Below are positions 50,311-53,246 of a DNA stretch of 53,246 nucleotides, in pieces. Every line of letters begins with the position of its first letter. Position 1 is the first letter of the stretch. Below the pieces are notes generated by a model. It made no database searches, was not told the origin of the DNA, and worked only from the letters and a program-made list of their open reading frames with translations. This stretch comes from UBA3792 sp964426415. Its GTDB lineage: Bacteria > Bacillota > Clostridia > Christensenellales > CAG-138. The stretch is taken from positions 1-53,246 of the forward strand of contig CAYRQM010000007.1 of the NCBI GenBank assembly GCA_964426415.1, written 5' to 3'. The translations under genes and the position numbers were made by a program.

Positions 50311-50907
50311 ATGGAAGAACTGGATTTGCAGGATGCTTTTAAGAAGGAACGTCCCTTGTCGTCCAAGGTGCTGGTGGGCGTCGTCATTGGCATCGCCTTG
50401 GCGGTGATTCTCGGCTTTGTTCTGCTGGCGGTGCTTCTGCCGCAGGAATCGTCCACGCCCGTCTTCAGCCGCGTCATGTCCAAAAATTACAGCCTGCGCT
50501 TTGCCGACATCGGCGAGACCACCGATTGGCTGGAGCTGTACAACCCCACCGAAGCCGCCTTCGACCTGTCGGGCTACGGGCTGACCAACAACCGCAAAAA
50601 GCCGTTCTTGTACACGTTCCCGCAAGGAACCGTGCTGGAGGCAGGTGCGCGGCTGACCATCTACTGCTTTACGGGGCTTGGCGCATTGGAGAATGAACCA
50701 TACTGCGCCGCGTTCCACATCGACGCCGACGGCGATACGCTGTTTCTCGTTTCGCCCACCACCGCCATCTGCGACACGGTGACCGTGCCCGCGATGGAAG
50801 CCGATCAGGTCTATCTGCGCACCACCACCGCCGATGGCTGTCAAGGCGCCGTCCACTACATCGTTACCGACTACGCCGCCTCCGAAGAGGCGATCGCAGC
50901 GGAATAG
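50311..50907 (+). CDS. Membrane-anchored lamin-tail-domain protein
   Basis: A 198-residue protein. An N-terminal cytoplasmic stretch (about 1-20) precedes one membrane helix (VLVGVVIGIALAVILGFVLL, about 21-42), followed by an extracytoplasmic lamin-tail-like domain (FADIGETTDWLELYNPTEAA with FDLSGYGLTNN and FPQGTVLEAGARLTIYCF). Bacterial LTDs are thought to mediate protein or surface binding; partner unknown. The predicted transcript starts at the ATG, so this message is probably leaderless; the longer frame starting at 50275 begins inside the -35 box and is rejected. The zinc-ribbon gene follows 28 nt later. Confidence 0.8.
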   Translation: MEELDLQDAFKKERPLSSKVLVGVVIGIALAVILGFVLLAVLLPQESSTPVFSRVMSKNYSLRFADIGETTDWLELYNPTEAAFDLSGYGLTNNRKKPFLYTFPQGTVLEAGARLTIYCFTGLGALENEPYCAAFHIDADGDTLFLVSPTTAICDTVTVPAMEADQVYLRTTTADGCQGAVHYIVTDYAASEEAIAAE

Positions 50908-50935
50908 ATCGACACATTCGAAAGGAGCAAGCAAT

Positions 50936-51205
50936 ATGTCACTGAAAGATTCTTGGAAATCCGTTGGGCAAGACTTCAAAAACTTGGGAAAGGGGCTTGG
51001 CAGCACGCTGGTGAAAACCGTGCAAAAGGGCACCGACAACGTGGTCGAATGGGCGGACGATGAGGACGCCGAACGCACCGAACGTGCCAAAGCCGAACAG
51101 GAGCGCGAAGCCACCATCGAAGCCGAAGCCGTCTATCGCTTCTGCCCGTATTGCGGCACCCGCTACGACGTCAACCGCGGCGCGTGCCCCAACTGCAAAA
51201 AATAA
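50936..51205 (+). CDS. Small zinc-ribbon protein
   Basis: An 89-residue protein. The N-terminal half is amphipathic and basic (SLKDSWKSVGQDFKNLGKGL and GSTLVKTVQKGTDNVVEW); an acidic, coiled stretch follows (DDEDAERTERAKAEQEREAT), and the C-terminus is a single zinc ribbon, CPYCGTRYDVNRGACPNC. The layout suggests a membrane-peripheral or partner-binding adaptor; no function is known. AAAGGAG lies 9 nt before the ATG. It follows the LTD gene and ends shortly before a palindromic terminator. Confidence 0.82.
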   Translation: MSLKDSWKSVGQDFKNLGKGLGSTLVKTVQKGTDNVVEWADDEDAERTERAKAEQEREATIEAEAVYRFCPYCGTRYDVNRGACPNCKK

Positions 51206-51240
51206 CACTGCTTCGTCGGCGCACATTGCGTATACCTTAC

Positions 51241-51270
51241 GGCACTTTCCGCGGAAAGTGCCGTTTGTTG
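51241..51270 (+). terminator. Palindromic terminator after the zinc-ribbon gene
   Basis: GGCACTTTCCG/CGGAAAGTGCC is a perfect 22-bp palindrome followed by GTTTGTTG. The palindrome also occurs at 23928-23949. Confidence 0.7.
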
Positions 51271-51277
51271 TGCTGCG

Positions 51278-51318
51278 CGATCAACCTTTTGCGGGAACAC
51301 CCGTGTACACGCGTTGTT
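51278..51318. repeat. Family C fragment (inverted)
   Basis: CAACCTTTTGCGGGAACACC then CGTGTACACG is the reverse complement of the C unit found at 23641. Confidence 0.7.
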
Positions 51319-51385
51319 CCCCAATCCTGCGTATTGCATGCCATGCATGGCGTGCTTGTCCCAATCCATGCATAGTGTTCCATCG

Positions 51386-51423
51386 GCAAAAAAGCCCCAA
51401 ACATCGCCTGTTTGGGGGATTTT
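51386..51423. terminator. Hairpin terminator, stronger in the minus direction
   Basis: A perfect 9-bp stem CCCCAAACA/TGTTTGGGG (51395-51417) with a 5-nt loop. The minus side is followed by CTTTTTTG, the plus side by GATTTT. No annotated gene ends here. Confidence 0.7.
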
Positions 51424-51514
51424 ATGAACGCTTTGTAAAGGTTCCGTGTCCGCATTATGAATTATTCATTGCGTATTCAAGCCACCTATACCGCATATGC
51501 AAGCACAGGCATTC

Positions 51515-51586
51515 GGTGGATAACTTCGGATTTTTACGCAAAATCGCCCCAAAGAATGTGGATAACTGTGTGGACAATGTGGATGA
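51515..51586. other. Cluster of four DnaA-box-like 9-mers
   Basis: TGTGGATAA at 51557-51565 is a perfect DnaA box (TTATCCACA on the minus strand). Three 8/9 matches share its orientation: GGTGGATAA (51515-51523), TGTGGACAA (51569-51577) and TGTGGATGA (51578-51586). The last three are separated by 12 and 9 bp. The flanks are AT-rich. The rest of 51206-51772 contains only terminators and repeats; I see no gene. Confidence 0.6.
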
Positions 51587-51694
51587 ATATGCGGATATGC
51601 ACCAAATCGGCAAGGAATGAATATACACATTGTCCCACACGCCGCAAAGGATGGCGCAATTTCAAGAATCGGCTTGCATGATAAAACAAGGCAA

Positions 51695-51757
51695 CAAAAA
51701 AGGACGCCATCTTGCGGTGCAGCGCAAAAATCGCGTCCGATTGCAAAACGGCGTCCC
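51695..51757 (-). terminator. Terminator of the MFS gene
   Basis: On the minus strand GGACGCC (51756-51750) pairs with GGCGTCC (51708-51702) around a structured loop containing TTGC/GCAA, then TTTTTTG. It begins about 17 nt after the MFS stop. Confidence 0.72.
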
Positions 51758-51772
51758 GCTTCTGTTTCGAAA

Positions 51773-53122
51773 TTATTGTGCGTCGCTGCGCGCACCGCAC
51801 TTGTCGGCGCGGAGCCGTGCGGCGTCCCTGCGCACAAAATACAGCGGAACAAAGCCAAGTAGCGCCACGATGGCGGCGGCGAGGAACATCCCGTAGTCGG
51901 GGGCAAAGCCCTCTGCGGCGGTGATTTCGGTGTTCAGCCCGATGATGAGGGAGATGATCGGCCCGACAATCATGGGGATCAGCACGGTAAAGCACATCCG
52001 CACGCCTTGGAACCGTCCCTCAAAGCCCTTGGGGATGTAGTCTTGGAAGGTGGCGTTCAGCGTGCCCGTCAGCGACAGCAGCCCGCCCATCATCACGACG
52101 CCGCCCACATACAGCACGACGTCACCTGCCGACCCACCCAAGAATTGCAGGCAGTAGAACGACGCCACGCCCAGCACCGCCATGATGAGCAGCGGGAACA
52201 GGAACCGCTTTCTGCCCAGTCGGTCGGACAGAAACCCGGAAAGCCCCGTCAACGCCGCCGCGCCCAAAATGATGATCGCCACGGGGATTGCGAACCCGTC
52301 GCCGTAGCCGCGTGTGTTTTGCACGAAGTTGATGAGGTAGGAGAAGAACGTCTGCTGCGATACGCCCACGATGCACGCCGCCGACAGGCAAACGTACAGC
52401 ATTTTGTTTTCGCGGATTACGGCGGGACGGAACCCGTAGAAGGTTTGCTTGCGGTAGTGTTCGTCCGTCGCCTTGTTCAGCCTTGGCGCGTCCTTCAAAA
52501 GCAGCAGCGCCAACACGCCTGCCGCCATGGGGATGGCGCCCAGCACAAGGAAGAAGACCCAGTTGCTTTCGGCGTCGCTGTGGTACAGCCCGCCCAGCCC
52601 AATCATCACCACCACGACGGCGAACACGGGCAGCATCGAAAGGATGGCGTTGACTCTGCCGCGGTTGGTGGAATCGGTCACGTCCGCCACCCACGCGTTG
52701 AACGCGGCGTCGTTGGCGGTGGAGCCCACCAGCGTCATGATGCAGTCGAACGCCACCAGCACGAAGGCAATCCATGCCAGCGTGCCCAAGGACGGCCGCA
52801 TGGGAATCAGCGCAAAGCCCATGATGGTGACGCCCCACAGGATGTACCCAAAGGCGATAAACGGCTTGCGCTTGCCGACGCGGTCGCACAGCCCGCCCGC
52901 AAAGATGGTCGTGACCGTCGCCACGATGGCGGAGCAAATGACCATCCATGTGGTGACGATGTAGCCCATGGGCTTGTTGCCTGCGTTGGCGCAGATGTCC
53001 TGCGCAAGCGCGGCAAAATTCATGTTTTCGACGATCCATGCGATCTGTCCGACAAACCCGAACAGCAGAATCGACACCCAAACCCGCACGCCAAGCGGCG
53101 TGGACTTGCTTCTTTGTTCCAT
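51773..53122 (-). CDS. MFS transporter
   Basis: A 449-residue major facilitator with 12 predicted hydrophobic segments in two six-helix halves. The loop 2-3 signature is GGLCDRVGKRKPFIAFGY, and the matching second-half loop is GFLSDRLGRKRFLF. NMNFAALAQDICANAGN in the first segment, together with the general layout, resembles sugar-cation (GPH/SLC45-like) transporters, but the substrate is unknown. ATG 53122 has GGGGG 6 nt before it; the frame extends upstream to 53206 without family features. The C-terminal tail is basic and short. It is the last complete gene of the window. Confidence 0.88.
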   Translation of the reverse strand: MEQRSKSTPLGVRVWVSILLFGFVGQIAWIVENMNFAALAQDICANAGNKPMGYIVTTWMVICSAIVATVTTIFAGGLCDRVGKRKPFIAFGYILWGVTIMGFALIPMRPSLGTLAWIAFVLVAFDCIMTLVGSTANDAAFNAWVADVTDSTNRGRVNAILSMLPVFAVVVVMIGLGGLYHSDAESNWVFFLVLGAIPMAAGVLALLLLKDAPRLNKATDEHYRKQTFYGFRPAVIRENKMLYVCLSAACIVGVSQQTFFSYLINFVQNTRGYGDGFAIPVAIIILGAAALTGLSGFLSDRLGRKRFLFPLLIMAVLGVASFYCLQFLGGSAGDVVLYVGGVVMMGGLLSLTGTLNATFQDYIPKGFEGRFQGVRMCFTVLIPMIVGPIISLIIGLNTEITAAEGFAPDYGMFLAAAIVALLGFVPLYFVRRDAARLRADKCGARSDAQ

Positions 53123-53149
53123 AGCAACCCCCAATCCGATTCTATGCAC

Positions 53150-53178
53150 AGAATAGCACAAATCCGCCCGCCGCGCAA
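53150..53178 (-). promoter_or_regulatory. MFS gene promoter
   Basis: On the minus strand TTGCGC (53178-53173), 17-nt spacer, TATTCT (53155-53150), predicted start near 53143, about 20 nt before the ATG. The last 40 bases of the window hold nothing I recognise. Confidence 0.55.
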
Positions 53179-53246
53179 CCGCTCGCGCTCGAATTGACCG
53201 TGTCAAGTTGTTCCGGGTGAATTAGGAGCAGAAGGCGTTGGGAACG

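Noticed and set aside
51515..51586. Definite chromosomal origin
   Set aside because: Only four boxes and no dnaA-dnaN context; reported as a finding but not called oriC.
53123..53206. N-terminal extension of the MFS protein
   Set aside because: Contains the predicted -10 box and basic residues without family similarity.

Overview
The window looks like a chromosomal segment of a GC-rich Gram-positive anaerobe of the Bacillota (Clostridia-like, plausibly gut-associated). The basis is the mrnC-rlmB-sigH gene order, a DegV protein, an ECF S component, a CBS/DRTGG-type Mn-dependent pyrophosphatase, a TGS-nucleoside kinase fusion, BspA-like leucine-rich surface proteins and the absence of outer-membrane genes. 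Species cannot be fixed from the sequence alone. I see no rRNA, tRNA, insertion sequence, prophage or true CRISPR array.

Region 1 (about 240-20530, all + strand) is one long exopolysaccharide/capsule operon of 18 genes joined by short gaps or 1-8 bp overlaps. It holds an aminotransferase, a fused phosphoglycosyl transferase/GT4, a UDP-HexNAc dehydrogenase and 4-epimerase, three ATP-grasp proteins, a GNAT, three GT2 glycosyltransferases, an EpsG-like polymerase, a pyruvyl transferase fused to an Fe-S F420-dehydrogenase-like half, rmlACBD for dTDP-rhamnose, and a Wzx-type flippase. Together these would make a rhamnose- and probably uronic-acid-containing repeat unit on a lipid carrier, decorate it, flip it and polymerise it. 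Two stretches (10271-12348 and 18118-18966) are visibly less GC-rich and look like later cassette exchanges.

Region 2 (20590-26901, + strand) is housekeeping: mrnC, rlmB with a remarkable N-terminal KPYGD repeat tail, sigH, then ispE, an HD hydrolase, an ECF S component and a DegV protein. Region 3 (27286-33137, - strand) holds an XRE-TPR regulator with a truncated ABC exporter, a DUF3795-tag-GNAT operon, an HD hydrolase, a GyrI-like protein and a CmpB-family membrane protein.

Region 4 (33140-38420, + strand) is a duplicated two-gene module. Each copy is a secreted BspA-like LRR protein followed 13 nt later by a 55-57 residue acidic peptide of unknown function and a conserved hairpin. Region 5 (38442-50227) is mostly - strand: asnS; the ppaC-kinase-Lit-like-tsaD operon; an Ldh_2 dehydrogenase; and glpK. 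A YugP-type protease and a CaCA antiporter behind an apparent yybP-ykoY manganese riboswitch lie on the + strand. Region 6 (50275-53246) has a lamin-tail-domain membrane protein, a zinc-ribbon protein, a DnaA-box cluster and an MFS transporter.

Intergenic DNA is full of small dispersed palindromic repeats. I describe several families (A, B, T and C) whose stems vary by paired substitutions, including a seven-unit 60-bp array at 30702-31136. Four genes (mrnC, ispE, the YugP protease and the LTD protein) have a -10 box placed so that transcription should begin at or within 2 nt of the ATG, which suggests leaderless mRNAs.
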